Part shown: one piece after another, positions 6,433-13,815 of the stretch
How positions within the stretch are numbered: the first letter of the stretch is position 1
How the letters are laid out: the number at the start of each line of letters is the position of its first letter
Assembly (NCBI GenBank): GCA_946221065.1
Contig: CAMIIO010000018.1
Coordinates: 1 to 27,392 of the forward strand
Reading direction: 5' to 3'
Source of the DNA: an uncultured Rothia sp.
GTDB taxonomy: Bacteria > Actinomycetota > Actinomycetes > Actinomycetales > Micrococcaceae
Length of the DNA stretch: 27,392 bases
The notes under the pieces: generated by a model
Databases searched by the model: none
What the model was told of the DNA's origin: nothing
Seen by the model: only the letters and a program-made list of their open reading frames with translations
Translations under genes and position numbers: made by a program

Positions 6433-6888
6433 ATGAGTAGTAAAGCCAGCGAAATTGCTAAAAACCTTCCCCACTAACCCGCATTGACGGATCCCCTGTG
6501 CGGGCGCTGGTCGTCGATGACGAAGTAATGCTGGAAGAACTCGTGAGTGTGGGGCTTCGCATGACGGGCTGGGAGGTGAAATCTGCCGGGAACGGCCCGG
6601 ACGCGCTCGCTATTGCCTGCGACTGGAAACCCGATGTGCTGGTGCTAGATATTATGATGCCTGGCTTTGACGGCATTGAGCTACTAAAAGGGCTATTCGG
6701 ACTTATTGCGGTGGACGGAAGAGCTCAGCGCAGACGGCGAACAGTCCGTAAATAGGATTGAATCGCAGACGGCGCAAATGAGCCGGCTAGTGGAAGATAC
6801 GTTCCTCTTGGCGCACTGTGGAGAATTGAGGGTTGAATCGTGGACAGAGTTCACTGAGTTTACCGTGGTGTTACCACTTATTTCTTGA
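6433..6888 (+). pseudogene. collapsed two-component system: response regulator fragment joined to histidine kinase fragments
   Basis: An ATG at 6433 opens MSSKASEIAKNLPH and then stops. One frame over, the sequence continues KPSPLTRIDGSPVRALVVDDE, so a frameshift lies near 6470. The receiver domain keeps the DD pair (GTG-started frame from 6498, residues 8-9) and the phospho-acceptor Asp in VLVLDIMMPGFDG. It ends at IELLK, before the conserved Thr and Lys and before any DNA-binding domain. At about 6685 the sequence jumps in another frame into a HisKA segment (GYSDLLRWTEELS, then RIESQTAQMSRLVED) lacking the phospho-His upstream. After LLAHCGELRVES it jumps again to a typical kinase C-terminus, TEFTVVLPLIS. 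The ATPase domain is gone. The remains record a former adjacent RR-HK pair reduced by a frameshift and two deletions. Confidence 0.8.
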
Positions 6889-7023
6889 TGTATAAAAATA
6901 GACATATACAGTGTGACAAGGGGATATATGATGCATAAGGCGTATTTCCTCAAAGATATACGACAATAACCTTAACTTTTGTGTTCCACCTCCCCAAAAA
7001 TGGGGAAAACCGCCATATCCTAA

Positions 7024-7040
7024 GATAACGGTTTGATAAC
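7024..7040 (+). promoter_or_regulatory. paired GATAAC motifs 11 bp apart before the esterase gene
   Basis: GATAAC at 7024-7029 recurs at 7035-7040, an exact 11-bp period. It resembles the four-copy TAAC array at 3011-3048, whose last copy is also GATAAC. The pair ends five bases before the GAGGAGG ribosome site, so a bound regulator there would block rather than help transcription or translation. Chance is possible with only two copies. Confidence 0.3.
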
Positions 7041-7057
7041 TTTGAGGAGGTACGCTC

Positions 7058-7954
7058 ATGTCACTAGGAATGCGCGGTGCTGTAGGCGTGCTATCCCTGA
7101 TGAATCGTGTTCAACGTCAAACCACAAACAAAGCTCAGCGCTTGGCGGTTATCAAGGTCAATCAGAAGCCCGCGGACCTTCCGCACTCTATGTATGAAAA
7201 ATACGGTTCGTACTTCCGCAGAGTGAATGGTGCTAACGTAATCCATTTGGATCCAGAATCCGCAAAATACCCTAATGTCCTCATTTTTGTGCATGGTGGG
7301 GCATATAAAACCCCGATGACGCTCATGCACTGGGGGATAGTGGACCGGCTGATGAAGGCAACCTCTGCTTCCGCGCTCGTTCCGCAATACCCACTCCCCC
7401 CGAATAATACGGCGTCAAATACTTTTGCCATACTGGATCAAGTGTTCGCTTTCGCGCAGCAGGGCGCAACCCGTAAGGGCGGAAAAATCATTATTGCCGG
7501 TGACTGCGCCGGTGGCGGTATTGTGCAAGGGTATATAATGAGCCGACGCGACCGAGGCCTCATTACCGCACCCCATGTACTGCTTTTCTCCCCTTGGTTG
7601 GACGCAACCTTGGCTAACCCGGAAATTAATAGCATTAAAGATCCGTTGTTGAACTGCGAAGAACTGCGTGAATCCGGCAAACTCTGGGCAGGGGCATGGG
7701 ATGTGAAAGACCCGCGCGTAAGCCCTATCTACGGTACTTTTGAGAACCTACCCAATACTCTGATTTTTCAGGGTAAACGCGATTTGATGTATCCGGACGT
7801 TCGTCAGTTTGCCAGCCTGGCAGTGGGTGCAGGGTCGCCAGTGAAGCTGACGGTGGCCCCGTCGGGGTTTCATACCTACGTGGGGACGCACTACCTCCCC
7901 GAATCTCGTGCGGCGTATAAAGATATTTCCTTGATGGTGACGGGGGTCAGCTAG
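7058..7954 (+). CDS. alpha/beta hydrolase, HSL (family IV) esterase-like, with Cys at the nucleophile position
   Basis: The 298-aa protein matches the hormone-sensitive-lipase-like alpha/beta hydrolases, which cleave carboxyl esters in the cytoplasm. The oxyanion-hole motif HGGA lies at 79-82. The nucleophile elbow at 148-153 reads GDCAGG where the family has GDSAGG; codon 150 is TGC (7505-7507). The likely acid and base are D242 (GKRDLMYPD) and H272 (SGFHTYVG). No signal peptide is visible. The ATG at 7058 has a strong GAGGAGG eight bases upstream. Upstream lie the two-component fossil and paired GATAAC motifs; the SorC regulator gene converges downstream. A Ser-to-Cys change could lower or alter activity (thioester or acyl-transfer chemistry). 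Substrate unknown. Confidence 0.8.
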   Translation: MSLGMRGAVGVLSLMNRVQRQTTNKAQRLAVIKVNQKPADLPHSMYEKYGSYFRRVNGANVIHLDPESAKYPNVLIFVHGGAYKTPMTLMHWGIVDRLMKATSASALVPQYPLPPNNTASNTFAILDQVFAFAQQGATRKGGKIIIAGDCAGGGIVQGYIMSRRDRGLITAPHVLLFSPWLDATLANPEINSIKDPLLNCEELRESGKLWAGAWDVKDPRVSPIYGTFENLPNTLIFQGKRDLMYPDVRQFASLAVGAGSPVKLTVAPSGFHTYVGTHYLPESRAAYKDISLMVTGVS

Positions 7955-8069
7955 CTTTTCTTGGCAGCGCCCTGCGATACTGCTGTAGTGAATGACTATC
8001 CTATGGCGTGGGGATCGTCCTGGGACGGTCCTGGCAATACGGTCTGGTTACCTTTAGGCAAGAAGGTGG

Positions 8070-9062
8070 TCACTCGCTCGCCAGCAGCGCCGTCGCCGTC
8101 TCCCGATCCGTCACCAAAACCGACACAAACCTCCCCAGCAACGCAGCCCGGATTGCCTCCAACTTATGCTCGCCCCAAGCCACACCGACGACGCGCGGTA
8201 GCTCCGCCAATTCCTGCAAGGTAATACCGATGGTGCGCGAACACATGGGGGTCACAATATGCCGACCAGCGGCGTCAAAATGGTGCCCGCAAATATGACC
8301 CACCGCACCCGCACTATTCACCACTTTGCTAGTTTCCGGCTCAACATATCCGTCAAAAATATATCCGCTATGCCGGTCCTCAATAGTGCCAATACCCACC
8401 AGCGCCATATCGGCGTGAGAGGCATGGTGCAGGATGTTAGCCACCTGGTTGCTCTGAATTAGGGAAGTCGCCACCTCGGCAGAGGAAACCACCAGCGGGG
8501 CAGGAAGCGCAAAGTGCCGTCCACCCAGGCGGCTGGCAAGACGGCGGCATGTTTCGGAGGCGTCCACCAGCACCTCGTCGTTATCCGCCGCGCCAATAGC
8601 CTGAATAACGCGGGACGCACCCCAACCCATACGCGGCATTGCCTCAACCGTGGCGTTGACGGCGTACCCGTTCGAGACGGCGATAGTGGAGTCATCCGGT
8701 GAGGTTTCAATAATGTAGTCTGCCGCGCAACGGGCAATCTTTTGAGTATGATCTCCCAGGTCTTCCGAGTCCGCAATGCGCGCGCCGAGCAGCCCAAACT
8801 TTTGGGCGAGTTCCTGTTCCATGCTCATTGCTCGCTCCAGCGGGTGTGTAATGCGAATATGAACCACGCCCTGTTCGCGTGCCTCCGTCAAGAGCCGAGA
8901 CACGGTTGGGCGAGAGTACCCCACCTGCTTGGCAATGTGCGCCTGGGTTGCGCCGTCTTCGTAGTACATGCGCGCCACTTTGAGCAAAAGCTCGATGTGT
9001 TCGCGTTCGTCTGAGGTGCTGGAGCGGTGCAGCTGGGGTAGTGGGTTCATCTCAGAGCTCAT
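8070..9062 (-). CDS. SorC/DeoR-type sugar-responsive transcriptional regulator
   Basis: The 330-aa protein has the SorC-family plan. An N-terminal HTH covers about 24-62 (LLKVARMYYEDGATQAHIAK then GYSRPTVSRLLTEAR), and a large C-terminal sugar-phosphate-binding domain covers about 75-330. The latter includes DSTIAVSNGYAVNATVEAMP, ALVGIGTIEDRHSGY, and a GVAWGEHKLEAIRAAL end typical of the effector site. Proteins of this family repress sugar or polyol operons until a phosphorylated sugar binds. No such operon is beside it; the divergent genes encode fluoride channels. A second ATG four codons in (MNPLPQLH) is an alternative start, and neither has a clear ribosome site. A TATAC-C-GTATA palindrome in the divergent gap may be its operator. 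Confidence 0.85.
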   Translation of the reverse strand: MSSEMNPLPQLHRSSTSDEREHIELLLKVARMYYEDGATQAHIAKQVGYSRPTVSRLLTEAREQGVVHIRITHPLERAMSMEQELAQKFGLLGARIADSEDLGDHTQKIARCAADYIIETSPDDSTIAVSNGYAVNATVEAMPRMGWGASRVIQAIGAADNDEVLVDASETCRRLASRLGGRHFALPAPLVVSSAEVATSLIQSNQVANILHHASHADMALVGIGTIEDRHSGYIFDGYVEPETSKVVNSAGAVGHICGHHFDAAGRHIVTPMCSRTIGITLQELAELPRVVGVAWGEHKLEAIRAALLGRFVSVLVTDRETATALLASE

Positions 9063-9104
9063 TTCTTAGCGGCGGTGCTAGGGGGAACTTTTCTTGCTTT
9101 CTTT

Positions 9105-9115
9105 TATACCGTATA
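9105..9115. promoter_or_regulatory. palindrome between the SorC gene and crcB1
   Basis: TATAC (9105-9109), C, GTATA (9111-9115) is a perfect 11-bp palindrome in the 80-bp gap between the divergent regulator and crcB genes. Its position suits autoregulation by the SorC protein. Its AT content also suits a -10 element, so it may simply be promoter sequence. Confidence 0.3.
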
Positions 9116-9142
9116 TGCAGGGCGAAGGTGGCGCGGTAGGAA

Positions 9143-9586
9143 GTGGGCAGGTTTAGAGTGGATTTTGTGAAATTACAAAAAATTCCCGACGGCGCGTGGG
9201 TGTTTGTGGGTGGCGGTTCCGGAGCTTTGCTGCGCTGGATACTGGGGCTGATTCTTCCCGGTTCCGCGCCGTTGACTACATGGGGGATTAACGTGCTGGG
9301 CGCATTCTTATTGAGTGCGTTGCTGACGGTACTGCCACTGCGGGGTTCCGACGACGGCGCCCGGCGCGCGCTACGGCTACTGCTTGGCACCGGCGTACTC
9401 GGCGGATTTACCACCTATTCTTCATTCATGGTGCAGTCGGTGGAGCTTGCGCGAGAAAACTTCTTTGGGTTTGCTCTGTACTGCGCGGGGACGCTGATGT
9501 GCGGTGTGCTCGCCTGTGCCGCCGGAGTGTGGTTGGGCGGTTTGCTGGGGCCGGGACGAGGCGCTGAACGGGGCGTGAGGCGGTGA
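9143..9586 (+). CDS. crcB: fluoride channel FluC/CrcB, subunit 1
   Basis: The 147-aa, four-helix membrane protein belongs to the Fluc fluoride-export channels, which act as antiparallel dimers. TM1 contains GGGSGALLRW with the conserved Arg, and TM2 contains the pore Asn in GINVLGAF (N50). TM3 has the break motif GTGVLGGFTTYSSF (82-95). The first Phe-box position is Tyr92 rather than Phe; the second, Phe95, is kept. The GTG at 9143 is one of three possible starts (also GTG 9158 and GTG 9167), and the conserved part begins near residue 20. The stop overlaps the start of the second crcB by four bases (GTGA), so translation is probably coupled and the two products likely form a heterodimer. No fluoride riboswitch was recognised upstream. 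Confidence 0.9.
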   Translation: MGRFRVDFVKLQKIPDGAWVFVGGGSGALLRWILGLILPGSAPLTTWGINVLGAFLLSALLTVLPLRGSDDGARRALRLLLGTGVLGGFTTYSSFMVQSVELARENFFGFALYCAGTLMCGVLACAAGVWLGGLLGPGRGAERGVRR

Positions 9587-9975
9587 GCTTGTTCGGTGTC
9601 CTGGGTGTATTTGTGGGTGGCGGCGTCGGCGCATGGTGTCGTTTTGCCGCTGACGCTTTCTTAAAGAGCACGCTCGGTTCCGTGGCTTTTATCCGAACCA
9701 TGCTGATTAACCTTGCCGGATCCTTTGCTCTGGGGGTTCTGACTGGCTGGGCAAGTACCGCGGTGTCCACCGACGTCGAGCACTGGATTCTGCTGGTTGG
9801 CGGAACGGGGTTCTTGGGTGGTTTTACTACCTTTTCTACAGCAATGGTGGAGGTGGCGACGTTGGCGCGAGAGGGGCGTGTGGGTATTGCGTTGTTCTTG
9901 TGGCTGGGGCAAGCGGTACTTGGATTGTTGGTGGCGTGGGCGGGGCTGCTGCTGGGTGTGCTTTCCGCCGCGTAA
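9583..9975 (+). CDS. crcB: fluoride channel FluC/CrcB, subunit 2
   Basis: The 130-aa second Fluc subunit starts with GTG at 9583 inside the previous gene's stop codon. TM1 carries GGGVGAWCRFAAD, TM2 the pore Asn in MLINLAGSFALG (N43), and TM3 GTGFLGGFTTFSTA (75-87). The first Phe-box residue, Phe84, is retained but the second is Ala87, the mirror image of subunit 1. Family knowledge says tandem crcB genes in Gram-positive bacteria commonly make heterodimers. The two subunits together keep one complete set of pore aromatics. A long palindrome follows the stop by five bases and probably ends the operon. Confidence 0.9.
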   Translation: MSLFGVLGVFVGGGVGAWCRFAADAFLKSTLGSVAFIRTMLINLAGSFALGVLTGWASTAVSTDVEHWILLVGGTGFLGGFTTFSTAMVEVATLAREGRVGIALFLWLGQAVLGLLVAWAGLLLGVLSAA

Positions 9976-9980
9976 ATGTG

Positions 9981-10043
9981 CGTTGAGGTGTCAAAAATAT
10001 GCACTTTTTAAGCCTAAAAGTGCATATTTTTGACACCTCAACG
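9981..10043. repeat. dispersed long palindrome, copy 1
   Basis: Perfect 28-bp arms lie at 9981-10008 and 10016-10043 around the loop TAAGCCT. The outer arm sequence is CGTTGAGGTGTCAAAAATAT and the arm continues GCACTTTT. The same arms occur at 13073-13135. It starts five bases after the crcB2 stop. It may serve as a bidirectional terminator (stem ending in T-rich TATTTTT). Its conservation between two unrelated gene ends is more like a REP- or MITE-type repeat. Confidence 0.8.
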
Positions 10044-10278
10044 TAGGGAGACGCATTGTGGACGGTTCTGTAAATCTCCACAGTTTAAGTATAAAATTTC
10101 AGATATAGAAAATTTATGCACTAAAGACATCTACATTTTCTAACAAGCCACCACGGCAACCAAGGAAATATAGAGCACCCAAGCGTGGATCACCCCCCTG
10201 CTTTCGGCGGCAACGTTCCCCGCGCCCGTGCGTCGTCAAGCCCTGCATAACTACCCCCTTTAAACCAGCGAGGGAACC
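10044..10278. other. leader region of the amino acid permease gene
   Basis: There is no gene of its own. The left part (10080-10145) is AT-rich and may hold the promoter, but I see no strong -35/-10 pair. The right part is C-rich and looks like an untranslated leader. GAGGG at about 10269-10273 is the ribosome site for the ATG at 10279. Confidence 0.35.
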
Positions 10279-11820
10279 ATGTCCACCCCACACGGCCACA
10301 CGCACCACAACGAACACCGCGAAGCATTCGCCCACGAACAAGAAGGCTTTAAGCAGGGGCTCGGTGCCCGCCAGCTCCAAATGATTGCCATGGGCTCAGC
10401 CATCGGCACCGGGCTCTTCCTCGGCACCGGTGGGCGACTGCAAGACGCCGGCCCCTCCCTCGCTATCATCTACGCCGTCTGCGGATTCTTTGGCTACCTT
10501 ATCCTCCGCGCACTGGGCGAACTCATTATTCACCGCCCCTCCTCCGGATCCTTCGTCTCCTACACCCGCGAGTTCTACGGCGAAAAGGCCGCCTACGTAA
10601 CCGGCTGGCTCTACTGGCTTAACTGGGCTATGACGGCGGTTGCCGACGCCACCGCCATTGCCATCTATATCGCCTGGTTTGGGCAGTACAGCGACTTCAT
10701 CGCCGCTATCCCCCAATGGGTCGTTGCCCTCATCGTAGTGATAGTTGTGGTTTCCGTGAACCTGGTATCGGTAAGAGTTTTTGGTGAACTCGAATTCTGG
10801 TTTGCCGCCATTAAAATCTTTGCCCTACTCGTTTTTATATGCGTGGGTATTTGGTTCCTTATCTTTGGTAATCCCTCCGGTGCGCCCGTCGGGTTCTCCC
10901 TCATCTCCGACGCCGGCGGTATGCTTCCCAACGGTGTGATGCCCGCCCTCATTGTGGTGCAGGGTGTTGTTTTTGCCTACGCCGGTATTGAGCTGGTGGG
11001 CACCACCTCCGGTGAGACGCGCGACGTCGAGCGGATTATTCCCCGCGCCATCAACACCGTGGTAATCCGTATTGCCGTGTTCTATGTGGGCTCTGTGGTT
11101 CTGCTCTGTCTGCTACTGCCGTACAACCAGTACAGTGCTACTGAGTCGCCCTTCGTGACGTTCTTCAATTCTATTAACGTGAACTATGCGGCACCCATTA
11201 TGCAGTTAGTGGTAATTACCGCGGCGGCATCATCAATGAATGCCGGCATGTACTCCACCGGACGTATCCTGCACTCGATGTCTGTGGCGGGTTCGGCACC
11301 AAAAATTGCTTCCAAGATTTCTCAGGGAGGCGTTCCCGTGGTGGGTATTCTGCTCACCGCCGTGGTGGCGCTCTTTGGCGTGGCGCTTAACTTCTGGGTT
11401 CCGGAAGAAGCGTTCGAGATTGTGCTGAACATCGCCGCTATTGGCACGATGGCGAGCTGGGTGGCGATTGTGCTCTCACACCAAAAATTCCTCAAGCTCG
11501 TCAAACAGGGCAAATATACCCGCCCGAAATACCGGGCACCCGGCGGTGCGTTTAGTGACTGGGCAGTAGTGGTATTTGTGATAGGGGTGACCGTACTAAT
11601 CGCGTTTGACTACCCGGTGGGTACCTGGACGCTTATCTCTATGCTGGTGGTGGCGCCGCTCTTGTGGGGCGGCTGGTATTTGGTGCGTGACCGCGTGCAT
11701 GCCACCGCGGCTATGCGTCGGGGATATACCGGCGAGTTCCCGGTAATCGGTAATACTCCGGCAAACCACCTGGGAAACCGGAAACCGCGAAGCTACACGG
11801 AACACTTTAAAGAAGACTAG
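10279..11820 (+). CDS. ansP: APC-family amino acid permease, probably L-asparagine permease
   Basis: The 513-aa protein is a proton-coupled amino acid importer of the AAT subfamily with about twelve membrane helices. After a His-rich cytoplasmic tail (HGHTHHNEH) come the hallmark MIAMGSAIGTGLFLGTGGRL (35-54) and the TM2-3 block GELIIHRPSSGSFVSYTREF. These resemble AnsP more than LysP, CycA or GabP. YAGIELVGTTSGETRD, the substrate-site helix, and a C-terminal cytoplasmic tail ending near NRKPRSYTEHFKED complete the family plan. The ATG is preceded by GAGGG at six bases. Substrate assignment rests on N-terminal similarity only. The following gene, ornithine cyclodeaminase, is in the same direction after 200 bp, suggesting a locus for amino acid uptake and catabolism. 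Confidence 0.8.
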   Translation: MSTPHGHTHHNEHREAFAHEQEGFKQGLGARQLQMIAMGSAIGTGLFLGTGGRLQDAGPSLAIIYAVCGFFGYLILRALGELIIHRPSSGSFVSYTREFYGEKAAYVTGWLYWLNWAMTAVADATAIAIYIAWFGQYSDFIAAIPQWVVALIVVIVVVSVNLVSVRVFGELEFWFAAIKIFALLVFICVGIWFLIFGNPSGAPVGFSLISDAGGMLPNGVMPALIVVQGVVFAYAGIELVGTTSGETRDVERIIPRAINTVVIRIAVFYVGSVVLLCLLLPYNQYSATESPFVTFFNSINVNYAAPIMQLVVITAAASSMNAGMYSTGRILHSMSVAGSAPKIASKISQGGVPVVGILLTAVVALFGVALNFWVPEEAFEIVLNIAAIGTMASWVAIVLSHQKFLKLVKQGKYTRPKYRAPGGAFSDWAVVVFVIGVTVLIAFDYPVGTWTLISMLVVAPLLWGGWYLVRDRVHATAAMRRGYTGEFPVIGNTPANHLGNRKPRSYTEHFKED

Positions 11821-11833
11821 CTACTTTTTATGG

Positions 11834-11872
11834 TTTCTAAGGCTCCCTCATATGTTCTAGCGTGTGGGGGAG
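11834..11872 (+). terminator. hairpin after the permease gene
   Basis: CTCCC about 20 bases after the permease stop faces GGGAG some 20 bases later (AAGGCTCCCTCA opposite TGGGGGAGTCTT), giving a GC-rich stem. It is followed by CTTGGCTGTGTTT, which is only mildly T-rich. It probably ends the ansP transcript, which would leave ocd with its own promoter. Confidence 0.4.
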
Positions 11873-11963
11873 TCTTGGCTGTGTTTGATAGTGGTATGCG
11901 GCGTAGTAGGGGTGGGTGCAGAAGAGGCGACTCGTTCTTAAATGTTGCCGGGATTACACTATT

Positions 11964-12028
11964 AAGGAGGTGTTGTGAACCCCCGAGAGCCACGCACTAC
12001 CCGCACTATCTCAAAGAGGAGATACCCG
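11964..12028 (+). promoter_or_regulatory. second in-frame translation start ahead of ocd
   Basis: AAGGAGG (11964-11970) is followed four bases later by GTG (11975). The frame MNPREPRTTRTISKRRYP runs without a stop into the normal ocd ATG at 12029. Five of 18 residues are Arg. Because it stays in frame it is not a classical leader peptide with a stop. It is either an N-terminal extension or a translated upstream start that affects the downstream initiation site. Confidence 0.45.
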
Positions 12029-13057
12029 ATGACTCAGTTTGTTGACGTTGCCAGCATGGCACGATGGATCCAGCGCGACGGCGTAGAGAACATCATTGGC
12101 GGAATGATCGACTACCTTGAAAGCGACTTCAAGCGGTGGGCTAGCTTCGATAAAATTCCGCGTGTCGCCAGCCACACTCCCTTTGGCGTGATTGAACTGA
12201 TGCCCACCTCGGATCTAGAAACCTACTCGTTCAAGTACGTGAATGGCCACCCATCCAACCCGGCGCGCGGTTTTCAGACCGTTACCGCTTTTGGTCTACT
12301 TGCCGACGTCGATAATGGCTACCCCGTATTTCTTGCCGAAATGACCCTGCTCACCGCACTGCGCACCGCGGCTGTTTCTGCAATGGTGGCAAAGAAACTT
12401 GTCCGCCCCGATTCGAGCCGCATGGCAATGATTGGTGCCGGCTCCCAATCTGAGTTCCAGGCGCTCGGCTTCCGCGCCGCACTGGGTATTGAGGACATCG
12501 CGATTTACGACGTCGAACCCGCCGCCGTAGAAAAATTCCGGCGAAATCTGGAGCCGCTTGGCTTCCGTATTATCGCGGCGTCGTCGGTGGATGAAGCTGT
12601 TGAGGGTGCAGACATTATTACCACCTGCACCGCGGACAAGGCACAAAACACCGTGCTGGCGGATTATCAGGTGAAGCCCGGTGTGCATTTGAATGCGGTG
12701 GGTGGTGACTGCCCCGGTAAGACCGAGCTGGATCCGGCAATTCTGGACCGCGCCACCGTTTTTGTGGAATACCCCGAGCAAACTCGCATTGAGGGCGAGA
12801 TCCAGCAGAAGGACGCCGACTTCCCGGTGACTGAGTTTTGGCAGGTTCTTACCGGTGCCGAACAGGGGCGTACCTCGGATGAGGAAATCACGCTCTTTGA
12901 CTCGGTAGGCTTTGCTATCTCTGACTTCTCAGCGCTGCGCTATTGCGCCGATGCTACGAAGGATTCTGATGTGCAACAGTTTATTGATCTTATTGCCGAG
13001 CCGGACGATCCGCGTGATCTGTTCTCTCTGGTGAAGGTGAACTCGCCGGTGGGTTAG
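12029..13057 (+). CDS. ocd: ornithine cyclodeaminase
   Basis: The 342-aa enzyme converts L-ornithine to L-proline and ammonia with bound NAD+ in the cytoplasm. It follows the Pseudomonas Ocd sequence closely: FKRWASFDKIPRVASHT, FGVIELMPTSDLETYSFKYV, NGHPSNPARGF, and the nucleotide-binding MAMIGAGSQSEFQALGFRAA (glycine-rich). HLNAVGGDCPGKTELD, VFVEYPEQTRIEGEIQ and FDSVGFAISDFSALR are also present. The length is normal. I chose the ATG at 12029 because MTQFVDVASM aligns with the family start and GAGGAG lies seven bases upstream. An in-frame GTG at 11975 with a perfect AAGGAGG would add 18 Arg-rich residues. Downstream, a long palindrome separates the gene from the VanZ gene. With argE nearby it suggests arginine/ornithine use. 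Confidence 0.95.
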   Translation: MTQFVDVASMARWIQRDGVENIIGGMIDYLESDFKRWASFDKIPRVASHTPFGVIELMPTSDLETYSFKYVNGHPSNPARGFQTVTAFGLLADVDNGYPVFLAEMTLLTALRTAAVSAMVAKKLVRPDSSRMAMIGAGSQSEFQALGFRAALGIEDIAIYDVEPAAVEKFRRNLEPLGFRIIAASSVDEAVEGADIITTCTADKAQNTVLADYQVKPGVHLNAVGGDCPGKTELDPAILDRATVFVEYPEQTRIEGEIQQKDADFPVTEFWQVLTGAEQGRTSDEEITLFDSVGFAISDFSALRYCADATKDSDVQQFIDLIAEPDDPRDLFSLVKVNSPVG

Positions 13058-13072
13058 CCTCCCTCTTTCTCG

Positions 13073-13135
13073 CGTTGAGGTGTCAAAAATATGCACTTTT
13101 TACCTTAAAAAGTGCATATTTTTGACACCTCAACG
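13073..13135. repeat. dispersed long palindrome, copy 2
   Basis: Perfect 30-bp arms lie at 13073-13102 and 13106-13135 around the three-base loop CCT. The outer 28 bases of each arm equal those of copy 1 at 9981-10043; only the loop and innermost bases differ. It starts 15 bases after the ocd stop and ends about 70 bases before the VanZ gene. Changed loop bases with retained pairing suggest selection for the fold. Confidence 0.8.
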
Positions 13136-13204
13136 TAAAGGGTAAGGGTGAGTGTGGGTTAAAATGGGGGCACTCGCCCGAACCACCACAACCTTTAGGG
13201 AACT

Positions 13205-13810
13205 ATGCGCACCATGCTGCACTGGGGAATCCCCATACTCCAACAAGCCGCCATCATCTGGGTGGCAGTATGCGCCGTCGTCATTCCCGCCCTTGTCTTG
13301 TACCAGCGCCGCCGCTGGGGAGCTCTACACAAAAAATCTCTGCTCTTCACCCCGGTCATCCTGCTCTATTTGGTGAGCGTAATTTCTTTTACCTTTCTCC
13401 CCCTGCCGGATCCAGACACCTTTCAGTGCAATCCCGGACTCTACTACCCTCGCTATTACGCCGGCTGGAGCGTTCAATACGCCTTCCAGAACACGCAGGG
13501 GCTAGGGGTGAGCAGATTCTTCACCTGGTGGTTTATGCAGATTTACCTGAATGTGCTGCTCTTTGTGCCCTGGGGGATCATCGGGCGGCGTGTTCTGAAA
13601 TGGAATTTTCGCACCGTGCTATTCAGTGCCTTTGGTGCCTCGCTTTTGATTGAGCTGACGCAGCTTACCGGACTATGGGGTATCTACCACTGCCGCTACC
13701 GCACTTTCGATGTGGACGACATGATTACCAATACCCTTGGCGCGATTATTGGGTGGGCGCTGATGGAAATATTCTCGCGCCATCGGGCGCGGGGGCAGGG
13801 ACGCCAATAG
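13205..13810 (+). CDS. VanZ-family membrane protein
   Basis: The 201-aa protein has four to five membrane helices and the VanZ-like conserved blocks. These are the SFTFLPLPDPD loop after TM2, IYLNVLLFVPWGIIGR, SLLIELTQLTG, and the C-terminal RTFDVDDMITNTLGAIIGWAL helix. VanZ relatives give low-level teicoplanin resistance in enterococci; the molecular activity is not settled and many members have other envelope roles. The ATG at 13205 follows TTTAGGGAACT, a modest ribosome site. The gene converges on the beta-lactamase-like gene, whose stop is only five bases away, leaving no room for a separate terminator. Confidence 0.85.
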   Translation: MRTMLHWGIPILQQAAIIWVAVCAVVIPALVLYQRRRWGALHKKSLLFTPVILLYLVSVISFTFLPLPDPDTFQCNPGLYYPRYYAGWSVQYAFQNTQGLGVSRFFTWWFMQIYLNVLLFVPWGIIGRRVLKWNFRTVLFSAFGASLLIELTQLTGLWGIYHCRYRTFDVDDMITNTLGAIIGWALMEIFSRHRARGQGRQ

Positions 13811-13815
13811 CGGGT

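Noticed and set aside
8003..8035. Inverted repeat GGATCGTCC/GGACGGTCC between the esterase and SorC genes as a terminator
   Set aside because: The loop would be only about two bases, pairing is imperfect and no T-run follows, so I did not annotate it.
9063..9142. Possible fluoride riboswitch ahead of crcB1
   Set aside because: I could not find the conserved pseudoknot pattern of the crcB motif RNA, and the gap is short.
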